From the NCBI GenBank assembly GCA_037126765.1, contig JBBCBC010000037.1, positions 11,413,263-11,477,262 on the forward strand: a stretch of 64,000 bases of DNA. Direction: 5' to 3'. Shown piece by piece: positions 23,241-35,200 of this stretch. The notes beneath the pieces were generated by a model. The model did no database searches and was not told where the DNA came from. It worked only from the letters and a program-made list of their open reading frames with translations. Each line of letters opens with the position of its first letter. Position 1 is the stretch's first letter. The stretch comes from Stenogyne calaminthoides (taxonomy: Eukaryota; Streptophyta; Magnoliopsida; Lamiales; Lamiaceae). The position numbers were made by a program, and so were the translations under genes.

Positions 23241-23894
23241 TGTGCTAATTGTAGTGTAAGAAAGTTAAAAAATGAATAAAGATTTTGTAAGCAAAGAAAT
23301 TGTCATTTGTGAGGAGGTATGATGGTGATGACTAGAGTCAGGAGTGGTGTCTTTAAAGCTCTCACTGGGAAGACTTTTATGCAGTTGAAGAGTTACATTT
23401 TTGCATCAACATTTAAAAAACAAATCCTGGCTTTACAAGTATGTGATAGTATTTTGATCTGTTCCCCAACTTCTAGAAAAATCAACCAAGTGGAAATTAG
23501 TGTTGAAGTGCCCGTTTCATTTTAATATTTAATAATTAATATTTGGAAAGGAGTTGCTCATAATTTATCTTGACTTTGAATTTGGAAAAGTTTTTCTGGC
23601 TCCATTGGTTTTAAGACAACAAATACTCCTGCTTCATCTGTAATTTCCACATGCAGAATTTTCTTTGTTCAGACTTCATCTGTTTTCACACAAGAATTTA
23701 TCTTTACTATGATTGCCGTATACGGCAATCAAGTCATTCTTTTAAATGTTGATGCAAAAATGTAACTCTTCAACGGCAATCAAGTCATTTTGTATGCAGA
23801 ATTTTCTTTGTTCAGATTTCAAATGACTTGATTGCCGTATGCGTTGCACTTGAACTACTGATAATATAATATAAATAAAAAAATGACATAGTCA
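23241..23894. other. Upstream region of the LRR pseudogene with inverted repeats
   Basis: A 35-base perfect inverted repeat has arms at 23384-23418 and 23740-23774 (first bases GTTGAAGAGTTACATT and TTTTAAATGTTGATGC). A perfect palindrome with half-site TGATTGCCGTA is centred at 23720. A direct repeat GCAGAATTTTCTTTGTTCAG occurs at about 23655 and 23799. The open frame at 23319-23525 runs through one arm and shows no domain. Confidence 0.8.
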
Positions 23895-24250
23895 AATCAA
23901 GAATTAAAGAATTACGAAAATTGCAAATTTTCTTGAATAACATTTTATACAAACTCCTTTAACTACAAAATTACTAATAACCCGATTTGCATCCCCATCC
24001 GCTAAGCAGTCACATTCGTAAAGAAATGTCTTGATTTCCAATAAAGATGGTAGAACTAGAAGCTATAACACAAGAATTAAATAACAATTGTTACAATTTC
24101 TGCAGCTCTAAATCTTGAAAACATCAATTTTTGTGAGAAACGAATTGAACTTCGCAATGTACCTCCTCATGCGGTAAAAATACTATATATCAAACTCTCC
24201 CATTCTATTCAATCGTATTTGATTGTTCATATTATAGTAATCTCACACAC
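23895..24250. repeat. Copy B of the direct repeat flanking the LRR pseudogene
   Basis: The sequence from AAGAATTACGAAAATTGC through TTAAATAACAATTGTTACAA to ATTATAGTAATCTCACAC parallels about 19670-19990. Identity is visibly high (about 75-80 % by eye) with scattered substitutions. It lies directly 3' of the TBL gene on the opposite side of the pseudogene from copy A. Confidence 0.65.
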
Positions 24251-24291
24251 AATCCAATCATGGGGAACCACACATCGGTTTCTGGACCAGA

Positions 24292-27074
24292 TCACCCCGT
24301 TTCCAAGTTGTAGGTGATGAGTTGTGTTAAGATATCGACCCATGTATCAGGAACACCAGGTAGACACCAATGCATGCAATCTTGACCCCATACAGACACT
24401 GCATCCTTCTTTCCTAACCAAATTGCAGGATGAGCATCCGCTCTGAACTCACTTAAATGAGTCAGATCCAGTGATCTGATACTCGTCCCTTTCAGCGTCT
24501 CCTCAATGAGATGATTCAACTTTCTAGCTTCTTTGTTCGTTCCATTATTCATGGGATCAAACCATAAATCAAGCTACATACCCAACAATAAATAGTTGAG
24601 GGATTATTAGTACTATGTAAAAGAATCATGTGTACAAGGGTGTAGCTATTTCTTGTTCAAAAGATTAAAAATTTTCTTGAAAGGATCGCAGCTTTCACAT
24701 AAGAGAGGATTCATGCATCAAATACACCTTTTCCTGATTGCAAAAAGAAAATAAAGTTGGAAAGAAGCTTCCTGTATACCTGAAATTCATCAAGAGGCTC
24801 ATCAAACAAGCAACTTCCGTTTCGATTCCACTCTCCACCATGAAAATGTCTTGGTGATTGAAGCCGCCAGAATTTGAGTACCTTTTTGGGGAATACCTTC
24901 TCAATATGTGCTACCATATTCTCAAGTACAACTTTCAGCCCATCAAACATTTCCAAAGAAGGATGAATTGGTTGTCCACCCTTAAAGAATACAAGGGGAG
25001 TCTCTTTTGGGAATTTATCATAGCCCCACCTAAAGAAGAGAACTAAATATTGGATCTGTTTTTTTCAAAGAGATAGAAAAATAAATAGGAAACAGGAAAT
25101 TGTGGTCATGTAAGCCACTAATATGACAATGTTATTTCCAGGGGGATAAAGGAAATGAAGAGAAGTATGAGAAGATTTATATATCTAGGTCTGTGTACGC
25201 AAGGGATCTAATGACATCAATGACAATAGCTGTCCTATGCACATTAGTGTTATTTTTTCTTTCAAAAAACAGGTGGAGGAAACATCAGTAATATTCACAA
25301 GAAAATGTAAACCTAAGATTTCTTGATACTTTATAAGAAACTACAAATCACCAAATAAGTCAAGAAATACAGAAGGTGGATTTGAAACAACAATAGGTAT
25401 CTACTGAATCAACTGATTAAGGAAAAAAATGCCTGGAGCTTATAAAGCCACTATCTAGCTTCCAAAAAAAAAAAATTACATTAGGACTAGGTATTGCATC
25501 ATTTTACGTAATGGCTTAAAAATTTAAGTCCTATATCAGAAGTTTCTGTAAGAAGATCGATAATAAGCTTGGATGGCATATACACATAAAGAAATAATTC
25601 AATAGCTCCTGCCAGCAAGGGACAAAAGATATCTTATGCATTAAAGAACAATAAGAAAAATGAACAGAGAATCACCAGTGACCAGTGTTGAAGACCAGAA
25701 CATCGTAGAAATCAGTAATACTAGCCCACTCATTTGCTGGATGATCAACATCCACCCGATATATTCCTTTGATTCCTCCAGGTTGGCCAGATAACTCACG
25801 CTGTTTAGCCTGCCACCTTATTTAATCAGTAATTAGCTAGTGAGGCAGCCATCCCAACAAAAAGATAAACGCTCGTCATACATGACAGTAAATCTAGCCA
25901 GCATTTAGGAATCATAAATACGATGATCAAGTTGCAATTTAACCATAAGAGAAAAAGAAACGTGTGCCAAATGTAGATGTGGTTTAACCAAAACATAATA
26001 TACATATTACAACATATGTAAGAAGATAATAATGATAGAACAAGGGCATAAAGGGAGCTGATGGGGTTTCTTCCTTCTCAACAAGAAGTCATTTTTTTCC
26101 TTTAGGGATGCAGTTGCCAAAAGAGCATGACATACATGATGAATTCAAGTCACATTCTAACAAACGATCATTTTTTTCTCCCATATAATTTATTATATTG
26201 AGCGTTTTATCTTAGGTTTCTAAAATTTCAAAACGGAACCTTAGAATTATTGAGCTGTAGACTTTATGGCGTGCTCACTTTTAGACTTGATCTTTTACAA
26301 GAAATACATCAAATTATATGGTTTCATAATCGACCTCCAAACGAATAGAGAAATCAACCACGAGCTTCAATTTCACATAATCATATCCTAGCTAGTAGTA
26401 GCTCAGATTAATGAATTTGCTAGATGCAAAACCATTGGCAAAATCCATACACGAATAATCATCAAATCCAGCAATGCATTACCAGAATCAAACACACTAA
26501 CTTGCTCATCTAAAAGGAAGAACACTTACTCATATCTCGCCAGCAAAACTGCGCGATGATAAGCGACAGTCACATTAAATTTGGGGAAATAAGCTCCTCT
26601 CCAAGAACCCTTTCTCTTCCATTTCTTAGCACCATCATCAGCCCCTCTTAATGTACACAGAAACGACACCAAAAAGTTCTCATTCAGAGAATCCCCCACA
26701 AACCCTATATTCTTATTCCTCATCAAATTCAAGAACCCACGTGGGTCGATCCGGTTCAAATCACACTGTTCGGGCACCCATTTCCAGGAATTGATCCGAC
26801 CCATGTTGTCCCTCTGATTCTTAATGCAATTCCAGGCATTCCTGTGGAAAGGGCAGGTGGAATCGTACAATGGTTGGCGTGAGGGATCAAGAATCCATTG
26901 GCCCTTGAAAAGATCGTAGGGGAGATGGGGTAAAAGAGGGTTTTTGGAAGCGGGAGATTGTGGGATGCGAATGGTGGTGGTTTGGAAAGGCAGAAGTGTG
27001 GAGTAGAAGAAGATGAGTAAGCAGGTTGGGAGGATTAACCATGTGATGAGCTTTAGGGTTAGCTGAGATGCCAT
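24292..27074 (-). CDS. TBL12: Trichome birefringence-like protein (PMR5N/PC-esterase), TBL12/13 type
   Basis: Members of this family are Golgi type-II membrane proteins that O-acetylate cell-wall polysaccharides, mostly xylan, mannan or pectin. Four exons, 27074-26530, 25816-25676, 25029-24780 and 24573-24292, join in phase and give 405 residues, as expected for the family. A membrane anchor lies at residues 8-24 (LITWLILPTCLLIFFYS). The TBL/PMR5N domain runs from about 52 (CPFHRNAWNCIKNQR, WKWVPEQCDLNRID). The catalytic GDSL motif is at 127-130 with Ser129, and the C-terminal D..H motif is in DCMHWCLPG at 377-385. It is transcribed away from the PGM-like gene. A TTTATATAG box on the minus strand at about 27317-27309 could be its TATA element. 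Its position beside the PGM-like and FAAH genes supports orthology to the Arabidopsis TBL12/13 group. The substrate is not predictable. Confidence 0.92.
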
Positions 27075-28152
27075 TAATACTCATCAATTGCGATTTCCAC
27101 ACACAAAAACATGATACTGCGAGGAGGTTTTGGGTGGGGGAGTGGTGCTTGGGAGAGATGATCTGCAGAGGTGGGACGGTCAGTTTCAACTTGGGATTCA
27201 AAAAAATGTTTCTTGGATCTTGATTTTGTTAGTAATTTGGGTTAGGAGTAATTCAGATAATTTTTCATCATTCATTATCATCATCCCCATTGGGCATTGT
27301 AAAAGTGCTATATAAAGGCAGGAGTGTTTTGTCATTTGCATTTGATTCTGAGAAGTTATCACAATTTTTTTTTATTTGTGAGAATTAAGTACAACTAAAA
27401 GTAGATAATATTTGTAAAAATAACTACTGCTGAAAGAGTTTTTTTTTTTTAAAGGGTTGCTGAAAGAAGTATTAAAATCAAAAGTTGTATACTACGAAAA
27501 CATCCCAGATGCCTCTTTAAAATTTAAAAGGGCAAAAAAAAAAAAAAAAAACAAAAACAAAGAAAAAAATACCCCTGGAATAATGAATGAGAATTTAGTA
27601 ATCAAGACGATATAAATTGACTCAAACAAGATAACAAGAGATAATAGGGGGCACATGTGGATGTGGTAAGGTCGTATGAACTAATGAAAATCAAAAATGT
27701 GTGATTTTTTATATTGAATAACGAATTTATTTATTTATTTCAAATATAATTTTAAAATTGTATAATTTAATATTAATTTTTTTTCAAAATATAAAATATT
27801 TTGAAAATAATTTTTTACTTTTTTGTTTATTTATTTACATTTAAATATTTACTTTTTGTTTTTTCTCCATTATTAATATAAAAAAAAATAATCTAATTTT
27901 GGCATAATTTTTCTTTATTAATATTAAAAAAATCAAAATTCTTATATTTTTTAATATTACTTTTTTTTAATATTACAAGACCGAATATCATATACGAGAT
28001 AGCCGCTCCACTCGTAGTAATTAATAAAAAGTGAGAGAGCAACAGATGTGAAAGTGGGTGTCGACCGAAATCGGTCGCTCCTCTAATTTAATTGCTAGTA
28101 TTTATTTATATAATTATATATATCCAAAACAAATCGCGAAATCCCGTCGCAC
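27075..28152. promoter_or_regulatory. Divergent promoter region between TBL and PGM-like genes
   Basis: The two start codons are 1.08 kb apart and face away from each other. The TBL side has a TATA-like box at about 27309-27317. The PGM side has ATTTATTTATATAATTATAT about 50 bases before its ATG, which may be too close to act as TATA. The middle (27530-27960) is extremely AT-rich with poly(A) and poly(T) tracts and holds no gene. Confidence 0.4.
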
Positions 28153-31100
28153 ATGTTCACCACCACTAGCATAAATTCGTCATCATCATCTTCTCATTTT
28201 TCCAGATTGCCCTTCCTTCCAGCCTCTCGCCTCCGCGGATCTCCATATCCGCTGCGCTGCTCCTTTTCGCTATCGGGTGAGAACCAATTGCTTCCTGATT
28301 TTTTTAAATACTGTGGAATGTAGTATTTCTTTTGCAATTTTCAAAAATCAATTATTACTCATTAACTTGTCTAGTTTTTTTTTTTATCATCGTGGATTTT
28401 CAATTTGAGTATACTGTCAGTTGTATAGGTTGATTCTCTGTATGTCCAGGGTAGTTCGCTCTCGTTACTTATTTAGGTATTGATTTGTTGACTCATGATT
28501 TACTGGTAGCTTCATTTGACTGATTTGTTGATTGATGATTTGCCGGTAAATTTATTTTCCAAATTACAGTATTTCTCATCTGTTTATAGATTATACTGCC
28601 AGGAGGATCAAGGTAGCGAATGTATCCTATCAACTGCACTTTAAAGATAGTAACATCTTTCAATAAGGCTTATTGTTTTTCTGAGTTTCTTATCCAATTC
28701 CCAATCAAATTATTTGTAAATGCACGGTAAATGTGTATATCTCAGTGTTTTTGCATCTCCTCTGCAACTAGTTATAAGTTTCTCACCTGTTCTTTGACTG
28801 GTTCTCGGCCTATACCAGTAACTCATTTCCTTGTTTGGTCACTTCAGGTATGGATAATGGTGGCTCTCCAAGTTTGTTTCCACTGCACCGCTGCAAAACC
28901 ATTCACCTGGTTGGTATCAGATTTTGCTACTTAAAAGTTTCTAACTGCATTCAGAGATAATTTGATTATGCTGCATCTTGGTTTGAAGGACACTAAAGGT
29001 TGTCTTCTCTCTTGGGTTTCACTCAAAATTTTGAAGGCTTTGTGGTCTTATTAAACCATGTATTTAGGTAAGGCATGCTCAAGGAATCCACAACGTAGTT
29101 GGAGATAAAAACTATAAAGCATACATGTCTCCGGAATATTTTGATGCACACCTTACTCAATTGGGCTGGCAACAGGTTCGAAACCAGCTCCTTCTTTCAT
29201 TTTCTTAAACTCATGTTTTCTGCAGTGATATGACCTTTGTATCTTGTGTCAGGTCGACAACTTGCGTAAACATGTCCATTCAACTGGGCTTATCAAGAAG
29301 ATCGACGTGGTCATTACATCTCCCCTGTTAAGGTAGAACCTCGGGTGCAACTGTGCAAACAAGTCCATGATGTCCTAAATAATCATATGACAACTAGTTT
29401 CTTTTTGTTGGATTGACGTGGTAAAAATATCATCAGCTTTAATATACTGGGGCAGCCTATCTTTTTGACAGAAGTGGTTCTGGAATTGGGTATTAGATAC
29501 TCTTACATGTTCATTAAGCCTCCCTTCTCATACTGCCTTGATAGCATTCATAACAATAGAATTGCGCATTGGTGACTTCATTGTAGGTATTGCCTTGGAA
29601 AAGGGTAACATAAAATTTTCCCCTATTTGTTCCGTTATACGAGTTATTTTTGTTAATTAATGTGTCAATGATGAGAGCATTGATTTACAATGTCGAAATT
29701 TCAGTAGTTTGGGCAGTGTATAATCTCAAATATCTGGATGCTTATGTGATGTACATGTTGGACATTTGATCATTTAACTGAACACAATACATCTCATGCT
29801 TATCTCGTGTCCACTATACATACTCTTTCACACCAGTCAATTAAGTGTTGTGTTTAGAAATCCTTTCTGATCACTTCTCTTTAGAGTTTATTGTAGCTTA
29901 TATGATGATTGAATTCATAGGACCATTCAAACAGCTGTTGGGGTATTTGGTGGTGAGGGCTACACAGATGGGATGGATAGTTTACCACTAATGGTGGCAA
30001 ATGCTGGAAGCAGTGGGCGTCCTGCAATTTCATGTGTTAACTGCCCACCTATTCTTGCAGTTGAACTCTGTCGAGAACATCTGGTATGTGTAGTGATGAA
30101 ACAAGTTTGCTTCATAATATTTTTGTGCCTAGTCTTTATTGATTTTCTTGGGAGGAATATAAGTTCAGAAATAGTGAGGATGAAAATATGGCATGGTTCA
30201 AGGCACAATAGCTTAATGCGTTAGACTTGTAGTGAGATGAGATTCCTTACATAATGCTGCTTGCAGGGAGTTCATCCTTGTGATAAGAGAAGAAGCATTA
30301 GTGAAAATGAATGCCTTTTTCCTGCTGTTGATTTTTCACTTGTAAGTAATGAAATTACTTGGAAATATTTTAGTAACGTACAAACATTCCTGAAATGCAA
30401 TCCCTACTTCAATTGAGCCAGGATTAACAGAATGTCCTCGTAACTTTCTCAAATTTCATTCAGATAGAGAGCGATGATGATACATTATGGAAGGCTGATG
30501 TCAGAGAGACCAAGGAGGAACTTGCTGCTAGAGGAGTGAACTTCATGAACTGGTGACTAATTCCTAACTCAAAATTTATTTGGTCTAACTTTATCAAGGT
30601 TAAACACCCAAAGGCACAAAAGTTAAATGTCAAAATTTTCTTCTCATCACTTAATATCATCATTGTCACCCATGTTTTTATTATAAGGTGAGAGGACACT
30701 ACATGTTTTGACATGATTCAAAATTTATCGATCCTTGATGATTAACCCAATCTAACTGCTGGTGGAGGCAGGCGACCAGAGAGAAAAGGGAACAAAGAAA
30801 TCCCCATGATTGTTGGACAAATATAGATGCCAATTGCTTTATATCTCAAGTCAAGTTTCATTAAATTAACTTTATGCTATCATCAAATTGAAATACTTTT
30901 GCATGCATCCTTTTATATCCAACAAGTTGTGCAAATAAATTGTTATCTCATAATAGTAGGAGGCTATCCTAGCTTTACCACATATGAGATGAACATGTAT
31001 TTCATCCCCTTGCTTTCTTCTAGATGAAGGTCGATAGCCAAAGAGCTTTATTTATTTTAACTCTGCGTATACACCTATATCTATCATGCATCGTTGTGCA

Positions 31101-31769
31101 TGCAGCATGTAAAGATACACTCAATATCTGGTGCCTTTACTGCATGTATACACCTATATCGATCATGCACCTTCACACTGCATGATCTCTTGGGGTGGTT
31201 TGGCTAAAGGGCTGTCAAGCTTTTATTTTTCATGGTGTGGGACAGTTTCTGCATATAAAAAAAAAGTTAATATGTCTTAACGTGCATTTGTTTTTTTAAA
31301 TTTTTTATTTATATAGGTTATTCACAAGGAAAGAAAAGGAGATAGCTATAGTTACACACAGTGGATTCTTGTTTCATACGTTGGCTCTATTTGGCAATGA
31401 ATATCACCCGATTGTAAAGAAAGAAATTTCTAGCCAGTAAGTCCCTACAGAATAGTTGTCCTTAATGTGGACTTATGATACGTGATTGATTTTACCCTTA
31501 TAATCTCTTTGCCTTGTATATGTAGTTTTGCCAATTGTGAGCTTCGTTCTATGGTCATTGCTGACAGAAGGTAAACCTCAGCCATAAATATGGATTTGAT
31601 TATGAATTATATATGGATCATTCGTTTTAATGAGATTATTTCAACATTTAACAGCATGGTTGGGTCAGAGGCTTCATCAACTAATTATCCAGGAAAGGTC
31701 CCACCTGGCCCCGATCTCCCTAGTGAAGCTGTTGATGAAAATAATAAAGAGAAAGATGCATCCAACTAA
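28153..31769 (+). CDS. Phosphoglycerate mutase-like protein (histidine phosphatase superfamily)
   Basis: Ten exons fit in phase: 28153-28276, 28848-28909, 29068-29175, 29253-29332, 29921-30083, 30267-30341, 30464-30552, 31317-31436, 31526-31570 and 31655-31769. They give 326 residues. The histidine-phosphatase signature is HLVRHAQGIHN (His65), with an Arg in LLRTIQT and the second catalytic His (248) in IVTHSGFLFH. Plants use Ala in place of the usual Gly after RH in this subfamily. Residues 1-41 are Ser/Arg-rich, so a plastid transit peptide is possible; the second exon begins with MDNGGSPSLFPLH, which is the usual start in relatives, so this N-terminus may be an alternative leader. The substrate is unknown in plants, and a true glycolytic mutase role is unlikely. 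Synteny points to the At5g64460 family. Confidence 0.9.
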
Positions 31770-32258
31770 TTGCATGAGTAAAAGATGTCCAAATGGTTAA
31801 ACAGATTCCCATAACAAATTACTTTTATCCACTGATGCCATGTGAAGGGCTAATTGCTCCCTGAATGTCGGTGCATTTGAATTTTTATTATTATGGATGA
31901 CATACATGACTTGGTTATTCCATACGTACCTTCTTTTCTATTTCTATAAAAGGGATTTTGCTGTGTTCGCCTTATTTCTTGAACCTACTTTACAATGTTT
32001 TACCCTCTGGGTGGAGCTCTTAAACATAAATATTTTGATGGAAGGAAATTTATTGTGCGTACACGCTTTCGCTTGACGGCTTGGTAGCAAGTCCACTCGT
32101 CAAAAAAAAAAAGGTGAGTGCCCAAACCACAAATAAAACAAATTTATTGTGTAGTCGGACATGTTTAGAACAAATATTAATTAGTTTGAGATTAGGCTTG
32201 GATCGCAACTGAAATGGACAACTAACTGAACACTAATGGCTTAGGCAACACTCTCGTT
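31770..32258. other. 3' spacer between PGM-like and FAAH genes
   Basis: Tail-to-tail spacer of 489 bases containing both 3' UTRs and a poly(A) run at about 32102-32112. No other feature was seen. Confidence 0.5.
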
Positions 32259-35200
32259 TCAGTTACCCTTGAGTATGTCGTAGAATTGCACTGGTCTTTT
32301 CTTCGGCGCTGCACAAAGTTCCTGAAAATAATGACAAAACTATGATTTAATCTGAAAAATATGCCTCATTGCCTTCTTTTGTTGAACATTCAATTTTGAA
32401 AGTGGTGTGGGACTTGCTTTTATTCACAAAATGAAGTCAGTGTTGAAAGTATAAGGGGTTCTTGTTCACATGGGTGGAATGTTTAAATACCTCTATAGCA
32501 GCACCCAAACGTAAAACTGTAGCTTCACACCATGGCCGACCAATGACTTGGAAGCCAATCGGAAGTCCTTGCTTATCGTATCCTACCTGATTATCAGAAA
32601 GAGAGAAAATGCAAGAAACATATAAATGTTGACTAGGATACATATTATTATCGTGGAAAGTAATATTTAGTGAAAGGGCTAACTATTAATGCTAATTTTA
32701 GCTGTATTGTCTTTTTGAATTCTTTCTCCAGAACCAGATAACTTACTGGAACAGATATGGCGGGAAACCCGAGAAGATTTGACGTAACAACAAAGCGCAT
32801 TAGATTTCCTGGGAAGAAGAATAAATGCATTCTTAGTCATTTTCACATGTCTAAATATGTCAACACTAATATTCTCTTAGCTAGATAATCAGACTATTTC
32901 AAGTTCATTTTGATCCCCCAGGATAGGAGAAATTGCAGCAAAATACATCTAGGGGTTGCTAACTAAAAATCGTACCAGTCAAATGAACTTGCATTTAAAC
33001 CAGAAAACAATAATATAGCAGTTTGCTAGCAAGAACCAAATGTAGGCAAAAAGTTAGAACTAGGACAAGTAATAACCTATGTCCATTTAGTACGGACACA
33101 AATGAGAACGCCAAAGACACGTATAAAGAGGCAGCACGGTCATTGGACCAGATAACTGATAAGAGTTCTTCTTGAACAAGTACACTAAGAAAAGCAACTA
33201 ACCCGAAACTTGCAAATCTGTTTCCCCAGAACTAAGCGCAGCTGGAGGTATAACAGGTGCTGTCATTCTGAAAAATAACTCAGATCAACAACATTTATAC
33301 AAATGAAATCGTTAAAACATAATCCTTATTGATGCCACAAATTCGAATATGCTTAGCTTATTGGACACATTCAACAAGCACTATAAAATTATTTAAAAAG
33401 TTGAACGCACGCAATAGGGTATTCCAATTAAAGCACATAAACATGTGGGCACCTAGACAGTGCATATGCCGCACGTGGACATGAGAATATCATAAATGCC
33501 AACACAAATGCATAGTAAATTTCGTTCATCATACCCAGTTGTAGGAGTGACGATAACATCCACCTTTTTAAAAATCTCCATGTGGTAGTACATGAGCCTT
33601 CTCCTACAATAGAAGAAATGAAACTGAAGATTTTATACCCAAGTTAAGAATGTTGATCAATAGCAGGCTTACATGAGATAAATTTGTGCATTTATGACTT
33701 GGAAAGTAATACCACAAATCAAGAACATTTGCTACTTTTTCCTCAAATGTATATATATATATCTGGATGTGATTAGTCTAGTCATATTCTCGTTAGTACG
33801 ACCATCAAGTCTTCAAGCCCTATAATATTCAACCATAATAACTCAGTCTTGAGCAAACTTTTGGTTTTGGTATTACCGAATCGACCGGTGCACACCCCCA
33901 TTTCTGACATTTACCAACAATCGACTTTAGGCTATCAACTAGGGTTGCCATTATATGAAATTAACAGAAATTTTCCAAAATTGTGACTACCTTTATGCAA
34001 TATTTAAAACTGAAATAAATAAATAACTCAAGATTCTGGCTAATTTTATGCAATATTCAGACGATTGAGAAACAAGCCTAACTTTTCCACCATAAGAAAC
34101 CCAATCCAAGCTAAGACACAGCATGACTCAATTTTTCCTAAATATGTTAATAACTAAATAGTGCCAACCAGATGTGTGTAGGGGTAAATCGTGAAATCTT
34201 CAACAGGCATGCTTTTAGTAAATGATCCACAAGAACAAAACAGACCTCAGAGAAGTCTCAAGAGCAATGGCTCATATGTTTAGAAAGAAAGAAAAAGAAG
34301 TTATACCTCAAACATTGAGCAGCAACATATTCTGATGCTGAAAACGACTGGAAAAGTGCTAGATTTGTCCGTGTATCATGGGTAAACTTCACCTTTTTTC
34401 TGGATTAAAGTAGAGATGCATCATATTATTTAGCATATGAATTTAGTTTATCATTAAATATGCTATGCACAGAATAATCTTCAAGCTTAAGTGGAAAACA
34501 CAAGCTCAGGCGATATACAAAAAAGATAAGTGAACAAACCCATCTTCAAAATCAGGATTCAATCCAGATGCAGCTTCTGAGCCAATAGCAACAATGTGAG
34601 CAGTACGCATCTCATGAAGCTCTGGTATAACAATCTCCACTGTCTTTTGCATTGAGGTAGAATTCAAAGAAGGAAAATTAATTTATTTACAGCAACACTC
34701 TTTTATTACTTGTAATTATGTTCTATAATTCTTACAAGTGCAAAGGCATAATAATTTAAGAAAGTCAGGAATGATACCTTGCATCCATGAGTTTCTAGTA
34801 AGCGACTAAGAACATCCTCACACTTATCAGAGATTTCAGTAGAGAATACATCATTGAACCACTGCAGGCCATATATCATACTGATTAATGATATTAAAGA
34901 ACAAGAGGTAGAATGACTTTTGACAGAAGAGGCAAGTGATCACCTCTGTGTACTTCCCCAATATTAGTGATCCAAGAATATTGGAGCTTTCATGAGAAGC
35001 TAAATCAGGCAGACAAGGAAGAGACTGCAAAGAGACAAAATAGCAACTTACTTTCCTGTTGTACAGGTCCCAAAGTTTTGAGAGATGACGTCCTACTATA
35101 CAATCTTGACATCACATATCAGGTTTGATTTTATGTAAGAATTCCGCTAGCAACACATTGAACAACCAATACCAGATATAGCACCTACCAAGCAATTAAA

